56,183 bases of DNA from Candidatus Freyrarchaeum guaymasense (GCA_030587405.1 JAUQZD010000059.1:1-56183); one strand, 5' to 3'; positions 23,589 to 32,256 are shown, counted from the stretch's first letter. Notes: a model not told the origin generated them from the letters alone. Numbers and translations: made by a program.

Positions 23589-24302
23589 CTAATGCTCGCC
23601 GCCGGACGCCTTCCTGAGGTAGAAAACTATGCTTTTCGGGAAAACGTGGTTTAGAAACTCCTCTATTTTCCTGAGGGGTTTAACCATCGAGGAGTAGACC
23701 AGGAGAACCCTCCAAAGTGCTGGTATGATCGCATCGTCGTTGTCGAGTCCTGCAAGGCACTTGAGAAGCCAGTAAACCGTGTGCAAGGCGTGCTCGTAGC
23801 AAACCCTAACAACCTTTAACCCTCCATCCTGAAGCTTCCTCCTAAGGTTCTCCGCCTTGTAAATTCTAATGTGCCCTCCCGGCGTCCTGAAGTACTTGGC
23901 TGAGAGCCTGCCATACAACCTCTCCGAAACCCTCGTGGGGACGCTTACGGCGGCAACCCCGCTATCCTTCATGATCCTCACGATCTCCCTTATCGCCTCC
24001 CTATCCTCCCGTACGTGCTCCAGCACCTCTGTGCAAATAACCTTAGAAAAGGACTGGCTCCTGAAGGGGAGCCTCCTCACGTCCCCCCTCACCAGGTCAA
24101 CCTCTGCCTTAACCTCTCCGTTGTTCTCCATGAGTCTAAGGGCGAAGAGCACCCTAAGGAGGTCTATGAAGGACGTGTCTAGGGCTACGAGGAAGCACGG
24201 CCTCTTAGCCACCTCGAGGGTGTGCCTCCCATCCCCACACCCGGCATCTAGGATCAAGTCGTCCTCTTTCACCTTGAATATGCTAAGGTTTATGGTTAGC
24301 AT
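23589..24302 (-). CDS. SAM-dependent methyltransferase
   Basis: A 237-residue class I methyltransferase with motif I LILDAGCGDGRHTLEVAKR near residue 17, an acidic strand-2 end (FLVALDTSF), VDLVRGDVRRLPFRSQSFSKVIC and the EVLEHVREDREAIREIVRIMK helix typical of lipid/quinone methyltransferases. The C-terminus after residue 180 is hydrophobic and Leu-rich, consistent with membrane-associated substrates. ATG at 24302 has GGAGG seven bases upstream. It overlaps the 3' end of the preceding glycosyltransferase gene by 20 bases, placing it firmly in the operon. Acceptor unknown. Confidence 0.85.
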   Translation of the reverse strand: MLTINLSIFKVKEDDLILDAGCGDGRHTLEVAKRPCFLVALDTSFIDLLRVLFALRLMENNGEVKAEVDLVRGDVRRLPFRSQSFSKVICTEVLEHVREDREAIREIVRIMKDSGVAAVSVPTRVSERLYGRLSAKYFRTPGGHIRIYKAENLRRKLQDGGLKVVRVCYEHALHTVYWLLKCLAGLDNDDAIIPALWRVLLVYSSMVKPLRKIEEFLNHVFPKSIVFYLRKASGGEH

Positions 24303-25527
24303 CCAAAACCTCCATGTAAACCTCCTCTAACTCCCTAGCCACCTTCTCCCACGTGTAGAGCTTCTCAACCCTCCTTCTCCCATTCCTTCCCATCCGCTCC
24401 CTTAACTCCCTGTCCTCCAGAACCTTAGCTGCCGCGTGGGCTAGAGCCTTCCAGTTTCCCGGCTCAACCAGTATCCCGGTTGACCCGTTCTCGACGACCT
24501 CTGGGAGCGCGCCAACCCTGAACCCTACAACAGGCTTACCGCAAGCCATGGCTTCAGCTGCCACAAAGCAGAAGCCCTCGAACATCGAGGAGATTATAAC
24601 GAGGTCCGTCATTGCGTAGTGCTGGGCCAGCTCCTCTACAGTCAGGAAGCCGGTGAAGGAGACGTCTTCCTCCAGCCCGTACTCCTTTATGAGTGGGGGT
24701 GCCAGCCCCTCCTCCTTCCACCTGTCAACTATGGTGAGCTTCACGTTAAGTTCCAGCTCCTCCTTCATGTACTTTAACGCCCTGAGGAGGAGGCTTACGC
24801 CCTTAACCCTGTTATCAGTGTTCCCGACGAACATGAGCCTGTAGTAGTCGCCGTCTCTGCTCCCGCCGTCCCGCATCCTGAAAACGTCGGTGTCGACTCC
24901 GTTGTGTATAACCTTTATCTTCTCCCATGGAAGCTTGAAGTGCTTCCTGATGTTCCTTGCCGAAGTGTTCGAAACAGTAACCACCTTATCTAGGAACCTA
25001 GCCACTACCTTCTGCATGAACATGGGGTAGAAGAGTATCTGCTTGAAGCGCTCCCTGCTCGTCCTTGCAAGCCTCATCGCAACAATCCTGTCAATAGTTA
25101 ACGGATGGTGGATCGTTGCTACGACAGGCATCCCCAAAGCCTTCATTAAGAGCAGACCGTACCCTAGGCTCTGGTTATCATGGATTATGTCGAACCTCTC
25201 CTTTTTGATTAGTTCCTTGACCTTGAAGAACGCCCTTATGCTGAAGCTGAACATTTCAGGGAAGACCCCTATGCTGGCTGCAGTGTACTCGTACGCTGAG
25301 AGAACGGATAGGTTCTCGGCTGTCAGGCGCTCCCCGGTAAACTCGCTGAACTGAGGCGTCTTGATCTTGTGGACGGTAGCCCAGTCCATCTCGAACGGGT
25401 ATGGTGGGCCAACGATCACGTGGACGTCGTGTCCAAGCCTTGCAAGCTCCCTTGAAACGTAATAGAGGTATACTCCTTGACCGCCACAGCTCATATTACC
25501 CCTGTAGCTCAGGAGGCAAATCTTCAT
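24283..25527 (-). CDS. GT4-family glycosyltransferase
   Basis: A 414-residue GT-B glycosyltransferase. It has the N-terminal acceptor domain with MKICLLSYRGNMSCGGQGVYL (glycine-rich loop), the C-terminal nucleotide-sugar domain with LMFVGNTDNRVKGVSLL, and the EGFCFVAAEAMACGKPVVGF motif carrying the EX7E pair near residue 320. It overlaps the upstream glycosyltransferase by four bases (ATGA) and the next methyltransferase by 20 bases. Together with its paralogue it would add two sugars to a lipid- or protein-linked acceptor. A preceding GGAGAGGG sets the start. Confidence 0.9.
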   Translation of the reverse strand: MKICLLSYRGNMSCGGQGVYLYYVSRELARLGHDVHVIVGPPYPFEMDWATVHKIKTPQFSEFTGERLTAENLSVLSAYEYTAASIGVFPEMFSFSIRAFFKVKELIKKERFDIIHDNQSLGYGLLLMKALGMPVVATIHHPLTIDRIVAMRLARTSRERFKQILFYPMFMQKVVARFLDKVVTVSNTSARNIRKHFKLPWEKIKVIHNGVDTDVFRMRDGGSRDGDYYRLMFVGNTDNRVKGVSLLLRALKYMKEELELNVKLTIVDRWKEEGLAPPLIKEYGLEEDVSFTGFLTVEELAQHYAMTDLVIISSMFEGFCFVAAEAMACGKPVVGFRVGALPEVVENGSTGILVEPGNWKALAHAAAKVLEDRELRERMGRNGRRRVEKLYTWEKVARELEEVYMEVLDANHKP

Positions 25528-26792
25528 TTTTCCCTCTCCAAGACCTCTCCAAAAACCTCTATGTACCTGTCTACGGCCTTCCTCACGTCGAACATCTCCT
25601 CGACCGTCCTCTTGGCGGCAGCCCCCATCCGCCCCCTAAGCTCGCTGTCGGACAGGAGCTGGGTTATCCTGCCTGCGAACCCTTCAATGTCTCCCGGGTC
25701 CACGAGGAAACCGTTAACCCCGTCTTTAACCTGGACGCCCACTCCCCCCACGTCGTACGCTACGACCGGCTTACTCGAAGCCATAGCCTCCGTCAGGGAC
25801 AAGCCGAACCCCTCCATCTTCGACGGGAGAACGACGACGTCAGCCATCTTATACGCCTTCGGAAGATCCTCGTGTGGCAAGTACCCCGTAAAAACAACAT
25901 CCTCCCCCAACCCTAAGTCATCGATCAACCTGAAGATCCTCTCCTTTCTTTCATCCCTAATTCCAAGCACGTTCTCGCTTAGGGATCCATCCCCCACGCA
26001 TACCAGCTTCGCGTTCTCCCTCTCCTCCTTAACTAGGAGGAAGGCCTTTAAGAGATCCTCGTGGCTCTTAACAGGGTCTATCCGTGCAACGCAGAGAACC
26101 ACCTCTCCGTCAGGGGGGATCCCCCACTTCTCCCTGAACGCATCCCCCTCCGAGTCCGGAATGCTAAACCTTTCAGGGTCAACGAATGGGTGAATGCACC
26201 TGAGCTTCCACTCTGGAACCCCAAGGCTAGCCGCGTGCTTAACGTATCTCTGAGTGGAGAAGACGACCATGTTGCACATGTTCAGCCGCTTAGCTGCTTT
26301 CCTACCTAAATCTTCCCCCATCTTCTCCGTGAACGGGACATGCCACGTGTAAACCACCGGGACGGGCACGTTCAGAAACTCTGGAACCAGAAAAACCTGC
26401 CAGTCGTGCAGGTTGACAATGCTAAACCCTTCATCCTCGTAGAGTTCCATTATCTTCGAAGCCATTGTCCTGTCGAAGAGTTCGAAGGCATCGTACCCGT
26501 CCCAGCTCCACTCGCCTTCCCTCCTCAAACCATGAATCTGCTCGTACAACTTCTCCTTAAAGGATGCGTACCTCCTCCAGTTCTCTTCCTCCCCCAAGTC
26601 AACCCTGTAAACCTTGACTCCCTCAACGACTTCGAAGCTTGGAAGCGAGGACTTACCAAGGTGAACCTGCAGTACTTCGACGCCGCGCCTGAGAAGTTCC
26701 TGAGTGAAGTAGTACAGGTAGTATGAGACGCCGCCGGCGAAAGGGTAGAAGGACTGGCTGGCAATGCAAACCCTAAGCCCTTCAACGTTCAA
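25524..26792 (-). CDS. GT4-family glycosyltransferase (first gene of cluster)
   Basis: A 422-residue glycosyltransferase of the glycogen-synthase-like GT4 group. The acceptor loop is FYPFAGGVSYYLYYFTQELL, the donor domain has VLCVARIDPVKSHEDLLKAF, and the EGFGLSLTEAMASSKPVVAY motif gives the EX7E pair. The start is TTG at 26792, preceded by GGTTGAAGG; the first conserved strand follows within ten residues. It is the promoter-proximal gene of a minus-strand operon (two GT4 enzymes, methyltransferase, B12-radical SAM, methyltransferase), which reads as a surface-glycan or glycolipid assembly set. No export or polymerase gene is seen nearby, so the pathway must be completed elsewhere. Confidence 0.9.
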   Translation of the reverse strand: MNVEGLRVCIASQSFYPFAGGVSYYLYYFTQELLRRGVEVLQVHLGKSSLPSFEVVEGVKVYRVDLGEEENWRRYASFKEKLYEQIHGLRREGEWSWDGYDAFELFDRTMASKIMELYEDEGFSIVNLHDWQVFLVPEFLNVPVPVVYTWHVPFTEKMGEDLGRKAAKRLNMCNMVVFSTQRYVKHAASLGVPEWKLRCIHPFVDPERFSIPDSEGDAFREKWGIPPDGEVVLCVARIDPVKSHEDLLKAFLLVKEERENAKLVCVGDGSLSENVLGIRDERKERIFRLIDDLGLGEDVVFTGYLPHEDLPKAYKMADVVVLPSKMEGFGLSLTEAMASSKPVVAYDVGGVGVQVKDGVNGFLVDPGDIEGFAGRITQLLSDSELRGRMGAAAKRTVEEMFDVRKAVDRYIEVFGEVLEREK

Positions 26793-26844
26793 CCTTCAAC
26801 CGCCCCGCTCCACCACGTTAAAGCATGTTAAAAATCACGTTACA

Positions 26845-26855
26845 GCTTTTAAGAG
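26845..26855 (-). promoter_or_regulatory. Putative TATA box of the glycan operon
   Basis: On the minus strand CTCTTAAAAGC lies about 55 bases before the TTG start at 26792. About 60 bases further right, GCTTTATAAAGG (26907-26918) faces the other way and could serve the plus-strand genes, so this gap probably holds divergent promoters. Confidence 0.4.
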
Positions 26856-27058
26856 TTGCCATCCTCCACCTCACACCAAATTTAAGTAGTGTTGAGCTTT
26901 AAAGTGCTTTATAAAGGTTAAGGCTGGTGACAGGCGGCTCCTGGCTTCCTGGATCCCCCTCGACCATTGGTTGGACGTTTAAGGCGAGGCGGAATCCAGA
27001 ACGAAAAACCATTTTTAGGGAGAAAGGCTCCTTTCCCTTTCAGGAAGGAGGTGGAACG

Positions 27059-27343
27059 GTGGAGAAGGATGATGAAGGGGAGGGAAGGGGTGTAGGCGTC
27101 GAGGACGTCTCAAGCGACGAGTTCATCAAGGCAGTCTTCAACCTCCTCATGAGGGCTGAGGGGGACATACCAGTCTCCTTCGTCGGCTTCGGCGAGAAAG
27201 GGCTGAAGGGAGCTGAGAAGCTTGCATCCCTAATAAGGGGTAAGGGGGGAGAGGCTGAGGTCGTGAAGGCGTACGGAGCGGAGGACGAGGTGACCGTTAA
27301 GTGGAAGCTTAAAACTCGGGGGAAGCAAGGGGGCGTCAGGTGA
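27059..27343 (+). CDS. Small protein, possibly Alba-like
   Basis: A 94-residue protein starting at GTG 27059 behind AGGAGGTG. After an acidic/glycine-rich leader, residues 20-90 read as helix (DEFIKAVFNLLMRAEG), strand (PVSFVGFGEKGL), helix (GAEKLASLIRGKG) and strands, a beta-alpha order that recalls the Alba nucleic-acid-binding fold (conserved V-x-G-x-G...KA...A). The match is by eye and weak. The frame upstream to 26927 is open but lacks a good start. It precedes the endonuclease III gene by 41 bases on the same strand, so the two may be cotranscribed. Confidence 0.55.
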   Translation: MEKDDEGEGRGVGVEDVSSDEFIKAVFNLLMRAEGDIPVSFVGFGEKGLKGAEKLASLIRGKGGEAEVVKAYGAEDEVTVKWKLKTRGKQGGVR

Positions 27344-27384
27344 AGGTGAAGAGTAAAGGGTGGAGGGCCTCGTGAAACCATGGG

Positions 27385-28044
27385 GTGGTGCTGGTGAGGC
27401 TGGAGGAGGCTGAGATGGCGGTCGCCAAGCTCGAGGGCTTATACGGCGACTTGGAGGAGTGGTGGAAGGGGCTTTCAGGCTTCGAAATACTCGTATCAAC
27501 GGTGATCTCCCAAAACACTAACAGCAGGAACACGGCTGCAGCCTTCAGAAGGTTAAGGGAGAAGTTCAAGGTCACCCCTGAAAACATGGCTAACGCGCCT
27601 GTTGAGGAAATTGAGGAAGCGTTGAAGCCTGCAGGGCTATACAGGGGGAAGGCTAGAAGGCTAAAGGAGCTCTCCAGGATCATCCTTGAAAGGTATGGTG
27701 GGTTAGACGTCATCCTGAAGATGCCGCTGAACGAAGCTAGGAAAGCCCTAACCGAGCTTCCAGGAGTCGGAAGCAAGACAGCAGACGTCGTTTTAAACTT
27801 TGCCGCTGGCAAGGCGACTTTCCCCGTTGACACGCACATAGCTAGGATAGCGAAAAGGTGGGGGATAGTCGGCGAGAGGGCAGAATACGACGAGGTGAGC
27901 GAAGCATTCAAGAACATAGTTAGCGAGGAAAGAAGGAGGCGAGTCCACCTCATATTAATAAGGTTCGGGAGAGACTACTGTACGGCGCTAAACCCTAAAT
28001 GCGACATATGCCCGGTTAAACCGCCATGTAGGGGCATACGTTAA
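27385..28044 (+). CDS. nth: Endonuclease III-family DNA glycosylase
   Basis: A 219-residue HhH-GPD DNA glycosylase/AP lyase of the endonuclease III family, which removes oxidised pyrimidines in base-excision repair. The helix-hairpin-helix LPGVGSKTADVVLNFAAGK contains the catalytic Lys (K131), followed by the catalytic Asp in VDTHIARIAKRWG (D149). The C-terminal [4Fe-4S] cluster ligands are C199, C206, C209 and C215 in the C-x6-C-x2-C-x5-C pattern. Start at GTG 27385 is uncertain among several GTG codons and an ATG ten codons in. Full length and apparently functional. Confidence 0.92.
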   Translation: MVLVRLEEAEMAVAKLEGLYGDLEEWWKGLSGFEILVSTVISQNTNSRNTAAAFRRLREKFKVTPENMANAPVEEIEEALKPAGLYRGKARRLKELSRIILERYGGLDVILKMPLNEARKALTELPGVGSKTADVVLNFAAGKATFPVDTHIARIAKRWGIVGERAEYDEVSEAFKNIVSEERRRRVHLILIRFGRDYCTALNPKCDICPVKPPCRGIR

Positions 28045-28116
28045 AAAGCTTCTGGAGGGGAAGATGGGTTGATGTGGCTGTCATCGGCATTTAACACCCT
28101 TCTTCAAGGCGGTTAT

Positions 28117-28126
28117 GCTTAATATT
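28117..28126 (+). promoter_or_regulatory. Putative TATA box of the MBL-fold gene
   Basis: GCTTAATATT lies 50 bases before the ATG at 28176. The same GCTTAATAT word occurs before the second UroD-family gene (49285), which suggests a recurrent promoter form in this genome. Confidence 0.4.
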
Positions 28127-28175
28127 TTTATTGTGCTTCCATCTAGTTTAATGTGGTTTCGTTGGAGGTGGGCTG

Positions 28176-28820
28176 ATGGTTAAGGTTAGATGGTGGGGTC
28201 ATGCGTGTTTCGAGGTTAAGGGCAGCAGGGTTACGGTTGTCCTTGACCCCCACGGCGGCTCCGTTGGCCTACCTGAGCCTAATGTTAAGGGGGACATCGT
28301 TCTAGCATCCCATGGACACTTCGACCATGCAACCGGGATAGACGATGTGGCTGCCCCCGGAGCCGAGAAGCTGGTAGGCTTCACAGGAGAGAAAACGGTT
28401 AAGGGAGTCCGCATTAAAGGCATTGCATCCTACCATGACCCTAAGAAGGGTGCTCTGAGGGGTGAAAACAGCATCTACGTGTTCGAGGTTGACGAGGTTA
28501 AGTTCTGCCATCTAGGAGACCTAGGGCATGTTCCTTCAAGCGAGCAGGTTGAGGAGATCGGCGAAGTCCACGTGCTCTTCATCCCCGTGGGGGGAGTGTA
28601 CACCATAAACGCGAAGGAGGCCACCGAGACCGTTAACCTGATAAAGCCGAGGATAGTCGTCCCAATGCACTACAAGGTTCCAGGGTTAACGGTTGACGTG
28701 AACGGAGTCGACGCATTCCTCAAGGGTAAGAGCAACGTTAAGCAGATAGGCGGCCCAGAGTTCGAGGTGAACGCTGAAAGCCTCCCGGCGGAGACGGAGA
28801 TCTGGGTGCTGAGCCTCTAA
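28176..28820 (+). CDS. Metallo-beta-lactamase-fold hydrolase, UPF0173/COG2220 family
   Basis: A 214-residue MBL-fold protein of the UPF0173 (YtkL-like) family. It starts VKVRWWGHACFEVKG, as this family does, with metal ligands in ASHGHFDHATG (H-x-H-x-D-H), HLGDLGHVP and the late PMHYK. Members are metal-dependent hydrolases of uncertain substrate. ATG at 28176 follows GGAGGTGGG. Length is close to the family norm of about 220. Single gene with its own promoter; no partner is implied by neighbours. Confidence 0.9.
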   Translation: MVKVRWWGHACFEVKGSRVTVVLDPHGGSVGLPEPNVKGDIVLASHGHFDHATGIDDVAAPGAEKLVGFTGEKTVKGVRIKGIASYHDPKKGALRGENSIYVFEVDEVKFCHLGDLGHVPSSEQVEEIGEVHVLFIPVGGVYTINAKEATETVNLIKPRIVVPMHYKVPGLTVDVNGVDAFLKGKSNVKQIGGPEFEVNAESLPAETEIWVLSL

Positions 28821-28956
28821 ACGCCACGCCTCATCAGCAGTGAGCCTAACGGACGAGCCCAATAACCGCTTAGCACCCAGCATCTCCCGGTTTTCTTTAA
28901 GGATCTCCTTAAAAATGTTGCTTGTTCGAATATTCCCCTTGATCTACGTTGGATTA

Positions 28957-28966
28957 ACTTTATAAC
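28957..28966 (+). promoter_or_regulatory. Putative TATA box of the roadblock gene
   Basis: ACTTTATAAC lies about 65 bases before the TTG at 29029; a second AT-rich word, TTCATATATG (28974-28983), lies nearer. Either could direct transcription. Confidence 0.35.
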
Positions 28967-29028
28967 AGAAAGGTTCATATATGCTTCTCCCCACTTAGGT
29001 TGTTAAAGGTGTTTGAGAGGTGGGTTGG

Positions 29029-29409
29029 TTGGCTAAGAAGTGGCGTGAGGAACTCGAGAAGGTGCTCAAGGTCATGGAGAGCTCAGACCCTGACATAGAA
29101 GCCTCGGCCATAGTGAGGGCGGACGGGCTTGTAATGGCTTCAGCTCTTCCGAAAAGCGCTGATGAGGGGTTGATCGCCGCCATGAGCGCTGCAATCCTGA
29201 ACATAGGAGCTAGGGCCCTAGAGGAGCTTGCGAAGGGGGAGCTAGAGAAGATCATAGTTAGCGGGGATAAAGGTGACATAACGATCGTGGGCATCGGAAA
29301 GGAGGCTGTCCTGTCGGCGATAACTAGGCCTGGAGCTAACATTGGCTTAACACTGGTGGAGATGGGTAGAGCTAGAGATAAAATAATGGAGATTTTGAGG
29401 AGCATGTAA
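29029..29409 (+). CDS. Roadblock/LC7-domain protein
   Basis: A 126-residue roadblock/LC7 (MglB-like) protein. These small alpha/beta dimers bind or regulate Ras-like GTPases and signalling complexes. The domain is seen as DPDIEASAIVRADGLVMASALP (strands 1-2), the GLIAAMSAAILNIGARALEELAKG helix and KIIVSGDKGDITIVGIG. TTG at 29029 is chosen because GAGAGGTGGG lies at the right distance; a GTG at 29020 overlaps that site. No GTPase gene is adjacent; the convergent neighbour is an HPr-kinase-like ATPase. A link between them is speculative. Confidence 0.85.
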   Translation: MAKKWREELEKVLKVMESSDPDIEASAIVRADGLVMASALPKSADEGLIAAMSAAILNIGARALEELAKGELEKIIVSGDKGDITIVGIGKEAVLSAITRPGANIGLTLVEMGRARDKIMEILRSM

Positions 29410-29427
29410 GCGCCGGCCTCACTGCTC

Positions 29428-30396
29428 CTAATAGTTTCCCTTTACGACTTCACGTATTATCCTCTGCGTCTCCTGAGGGGGAGAAGTAGTATTAACCATG
29501 TAGGTTTTCACTCTGTGGAAGAGCTCGAGGAAAAACCTGTTTCTGATCCTCGTTTTTCTTTCATCCTTCTGGAGGAGGTGGGGGTTCACGTAGTCGTGGT
29601 CCACCATGTACTTCAGTCCTTCCTCCGGGGTTAGCTCCCTAACCACCTCGGGGTCGTCGCCGTCCCTCTTTAGAAGGATTATAACGTCTAGGCTGGTTAA
29701 CGGGTAGAACCTGTGCTCCCCCATGAACCATCTGAGGTTCACTACGGCTCTGCCGTAGGCGTCAAGCTTCTCCTCTGCTATGAGCTCCTTGAACTCCGGG
29801 AAAATCTCCACTATGTCGCTTCTCACGTAGATCTCCTTCTCGCTTGCGTACGCTATTGCGTCATCCTCACCGTAGAACCTGACGAAGAACCAGTCGTCGC
29901 TTACAAGCCTAGCCCCCTCAACCTTCATCAATCCGAAGGTGTGGGTGGTTTTCCCCGTGCCGCTGGGCGCTATGATCCCGACGCCCTTACCCCACTTGCT
30001 CATGTTTAGGGCTGCGCCGTGGACGCTGTAAACGTCGTGGACGTCTTCAAGTATGTCTCCGACCACGCTTAAGGCTATGCTTTTCAGCTTCCCATAGTAA
30101 TCCACGTTAAACATGAAGCACGTTCTCCCCTGAGGCTGGTAGAGGATTGTGTTTTTAGGGAAGTCCGGGTCGAAGAAGTAAAAGACCCTGCCGTGGCTCC
30201 GTATGTCCTCGTCGCTCATGAAGAAGTTTCTTTCGAAAATGTCAATGGCCTCCCTCACATCGGTGACGAGCTTCAACACCGCCCCATAAATCTTCGCCTT
30301 CCTCTTGTATTTAAGCCTCCTTCCCCTCTCAAGCTTCTCCAAGATCACTTCTTCCTCGTCAGGGGAGATGAGCTTAACAATGTACTCATCCGTCAA
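29428..30396 (-). CDS. HPr kinase/phosphorylase-like P-loop ATPase
   Basis: A 322-residue protein whose second half resembles the HPr kinase C-terminal domain: SVHGAAL (about 124-130, like the family's HASAV), the Walker A IAPSGTGKTTHT (about 142-152), and LVSDDW (164-169, like the LVADD motif). HPr kinases phosphorylate a serine in the PTS protein HPr, but no PTS gene is seen and archaea with such homologues often lack one, so another protein or small substrate is likely. The first 120 residues are specific to this protein. TTG start at 30396, behind GGTGAGGTGA. Converges with the roadblock gene (18-base gap). Confidence 0.75.
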   Translation of the reverse strand: MTDEYIVKLISPDEEEVILEKLERGRRLKYKRKAKIYGAVLKLVTDVREAIDIFERNFFMSDEDIRSHGRVFYFFDPDFPKNTILYQPQGRTCFMFNVDYYGKLKSIALSVVGDILEDVHDVYSVHGAALNMSKWGKGVGIIAPSGTGKTTHTFGLMKVEGARLVSDDWFFVRFYGEDDAIAYASEKEIYVRSDIVEIFPEFKELIAEEKLDAYGRAVVNLRWFMGEHRFYPLTSLDVIILLKRDGDDPEVVRELTPEEGLKYMVDHDYVNPHLLQKDERKTRIRNRFFLELFHRVKTYMVNTTSPPQETQRIIREVVKGNY

Positions 30397-30734
30397 GTCA
30401 CCTCACCTAAGGGAAAGGCGGAAACACGCCTATTAAAGGATATCCACACCCTAGATGGAAACAAAAGGGCAGTTAGGCTCCAAGAACCCCATAATTTAGC
30501 CGCTCCAGAAACTTGCCTCCCTCCTTCACCTTCTTCAAGGTCTACTACTCCTCTGCCGTGTCCCCAGGAGGATGCCTCACCCTGCTCCGAAGAAGGCGCT
30601 GGCCCTGTGCGGTTAGGTTGCTGTCCCTGGACTACCCGCTCCTCTCTCCAACTAGCCCTTCGCAGGATGGACGGCGCCCCAAATAGGTTTTTCAAGGAGT
30701 GTTTTCGAAGTACCATCTTGGGAGGGAGAGTGCC
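30397..30734. other. Intergenic stretch between divergent genes
   Basis: No gene is recognised in these 338 bases. A T-rich word at 30689-30697 (ATAGGTTTTTC) may be the promoter of the SDR gene; GGGAGGGAGA just before its TTG is the ribosome site. Confidence 0.4.
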
Positions 30735-31526
30735 TTGAGGCTAGAGGGTAAGGTGGCGCTGGTTGTCGGTGCCGGCTCCAGCGGGCCAGGCGTGGGGAAT
30801 GGAAGAGCTGTCTCTTCTCTCTTCGCCCGGGAGGGAGCTAGGGTCGTGTGCGCCGACATAAACCTTCCTTCAGCCGAGGAAACCGTAAGAATGATACGTG
30901 AAGCAGGCGGGGAGGCTGCCGCGGTTCAAGGAGACGCCACGAGAAGCGAGGACGCGAAACGCATGGTGGACTTCACCGTGGATAGGTATGGAAAACTTGA
31001 CATACTCGTCAACGTCGTCGGCATAGCCAGCGGCTTGGGGATCCTCGAAACAAGCGAGGAGGAATGGGACAGGGTGGTCGCCACCAACCTGAAAAGCATT
31101 TTCCTCGTGTCAAGGCACGCCGTGCCCGTAATGATCAAAGGTGGCGGCGGAGTCATAATAAACATTTCATCCGCAGCCGGCTTCGTAGCTCACCCCAGCC
31201 TAAGCTACGGCACAACCAAAGCTGCAATCATAAACATGACAAGGTGCATGGCCGTTGACTTGGCGAGGTATGGAATAAGAGTCAATTGCATCGCACCCGG
31301 ATTCCTCGACACACCTATGGTTGCCCCTATAATGACGGAGGAGAGACGCACCTTTCTAAGCCAAGTGATCCCCCTCGGGAAAATAGGGACAGCTTGGGAT
31401 ACCGCCTACGCCGCCTTGTACCTTGCATCCGACGAGGCGTCCTATGTGACGGGTATAACCCTAGTCGTGGACGGAGGACTACTGGCAGCCGGCGGACGAC
31501 GCAGAGGCGAAGAAAAACGCCTTTAG
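30735..31526 (+). CDS. Short-chain dehydrogenase/reductase
   Basis: A 263-residue classical SDR, an NAD(P)-dependent oxidoreductase of alcohols or ketones. The dinucleotide motif is expanded: VVGAGSSGPGVGNGRAVSSLF instead of the compact TGxxxGxG, as in SDRs that follow the 'GxGxxGxG...G' variants. NVVGIAS corresponds to NNAG, with ISSAAG and YGTTKAA supplying Ser, Tyr and Lys of the active site, and PGFLDTPM the substrate loop. TTG at 30735 is chosen because GGGAGGGAGA precedes it; the longer frame from 30699 adds a poorly conserved leader. The substrate is unknown. It lies before the acyl-CoA-type cluster but on the opposite strand. Confidence 0.88.
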   Translation: MRLEGKVALVVGAGSSGPGVGNGRAVSSLFAREGARVVCADINLPSAEETVRMIREAGGEAAAVQGDATRSEDAKRMVDFTVDRYGKLDILVNVVGIASGLGILETSEEEWDRVVATNLKSIFLVSRHAVPVMIKGGGGVIINISSAAGFVAHPSLSYGTTKAAIINMTRCMAVDLARYGIRVNCIAPGFLDTPMVAPIMTEERRTFLSQVIPLGKIGTAWDTAYAALYLASDEASYVTGITLVVDGGLLAAGGRRRGEEKRL

Positions 31527-31927
31527 GAGGCGGCAGGCTCCAAGAGGTTTCCGAAAACCCTTCAGAAATCCTCGAAGAATCCTCCGGAAGACCACAACTT
31601 GCCGCCATCACAACTAAACCTTATATTTCCTTTGACCTAAAACAAGCTGGTCATAACCTACCGTAAAGGGGTAAGATCGTTCAAGATCGTTCAAATTTCA
31701 CCCAACCACCGGGAAATGGCTTCACAAGGAAGAGCTAATAGCCCCTCCACCGCCGCTCCCACACATTTCGGAGCCCCGAAACCCCAACAGCGTTCACATG
31801 GTGTAATAAAGAAAAAATCCTACTAGAGATGCCAACACGAACCCTACCCTCTCCTTTTTCCCCACAAGTAACCCGCTGTGAACACAGGGCAACTTTTGAG
31901 GAGCTAATAAACCTTTAACCTTTAACT
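31527..31927. other. Intergenic stretch between convergent genes
   Basis: No gene recognised. Contains a direct tandem 10-mer (listed next) and a T/C-rich stretch at 31845-31860. Convergent SDR and cupin genes would end transcription here. Confidence 0.45.
31673..31692. repeat. Tandem 10-base direct repeat
   Basis: Two exact copies of AAGATCGTTC lie head to tail between the SDR and cupin genes. No function is suggested by the surroundings. Confidence 0.5.
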
Positions 31928-32245
31928 TTAAAGGTAATCTTCTCTGGGGGGAGAAAAGACGTCCACAACTTTCGCCCTAACAGGTGTTGTTGCGGAGTGC
32001 TCGGTGTTCGGGGGGATAAGGTAGCTGTCCCCTTCCTCTAACGTGTACTCCTTCCCGTCGACCACCAGTTTTATTTCCCCCTCAACCACGTATCCAACCT
32101 GCTCGTGAGGGTGGCTGTGGGTGGGGATCTTGGCTCCAGCTTCAAAGCCGAACTCGACGATCATCATCTTCTCCCCGGTAGCCAGAGTTCTCCTCCAAAC
32201 CCCTTCACCAGCCTTCACAGCCTCCCGCTTCCTCCAAACAGGCAT
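31928..32245 (-). CDS. Cupin-domain protein
   Basis: A 105-residue single-domain cupin (small beta barrel). The metal-binding motif 1 is seen as IPTHSHPHEQVGYVVEGE (His, His, Glu ligands) and motif 2 as YLIPPNTEHSAT (His). Such small cupins act as metal-dependent isomerases, dioxygenases or as sensors of small ligands. The ATG at 32245 has GGAGGGGAG upstream and lies 11 bases after the CoA-transferase stop, so it is the last gene of the operon 34.1-31.9 kb. Probably cytoplasmic. Its ligand may be the acid processed by that operon, which is inference. Confidence 0.88.
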   Translation of the reverse strand: MPVWRKREAVKAGEGVWRRTLATGEKMMIVEFGFEAGAKIPTHSHPHEQVGYVVEGEIKLVVDGKEYTLEEGDSYLIPPNTEHSATTPVRAKVVDVFSPPREDYL

Positions 32246-32256
32246 TTACTCCCCTC

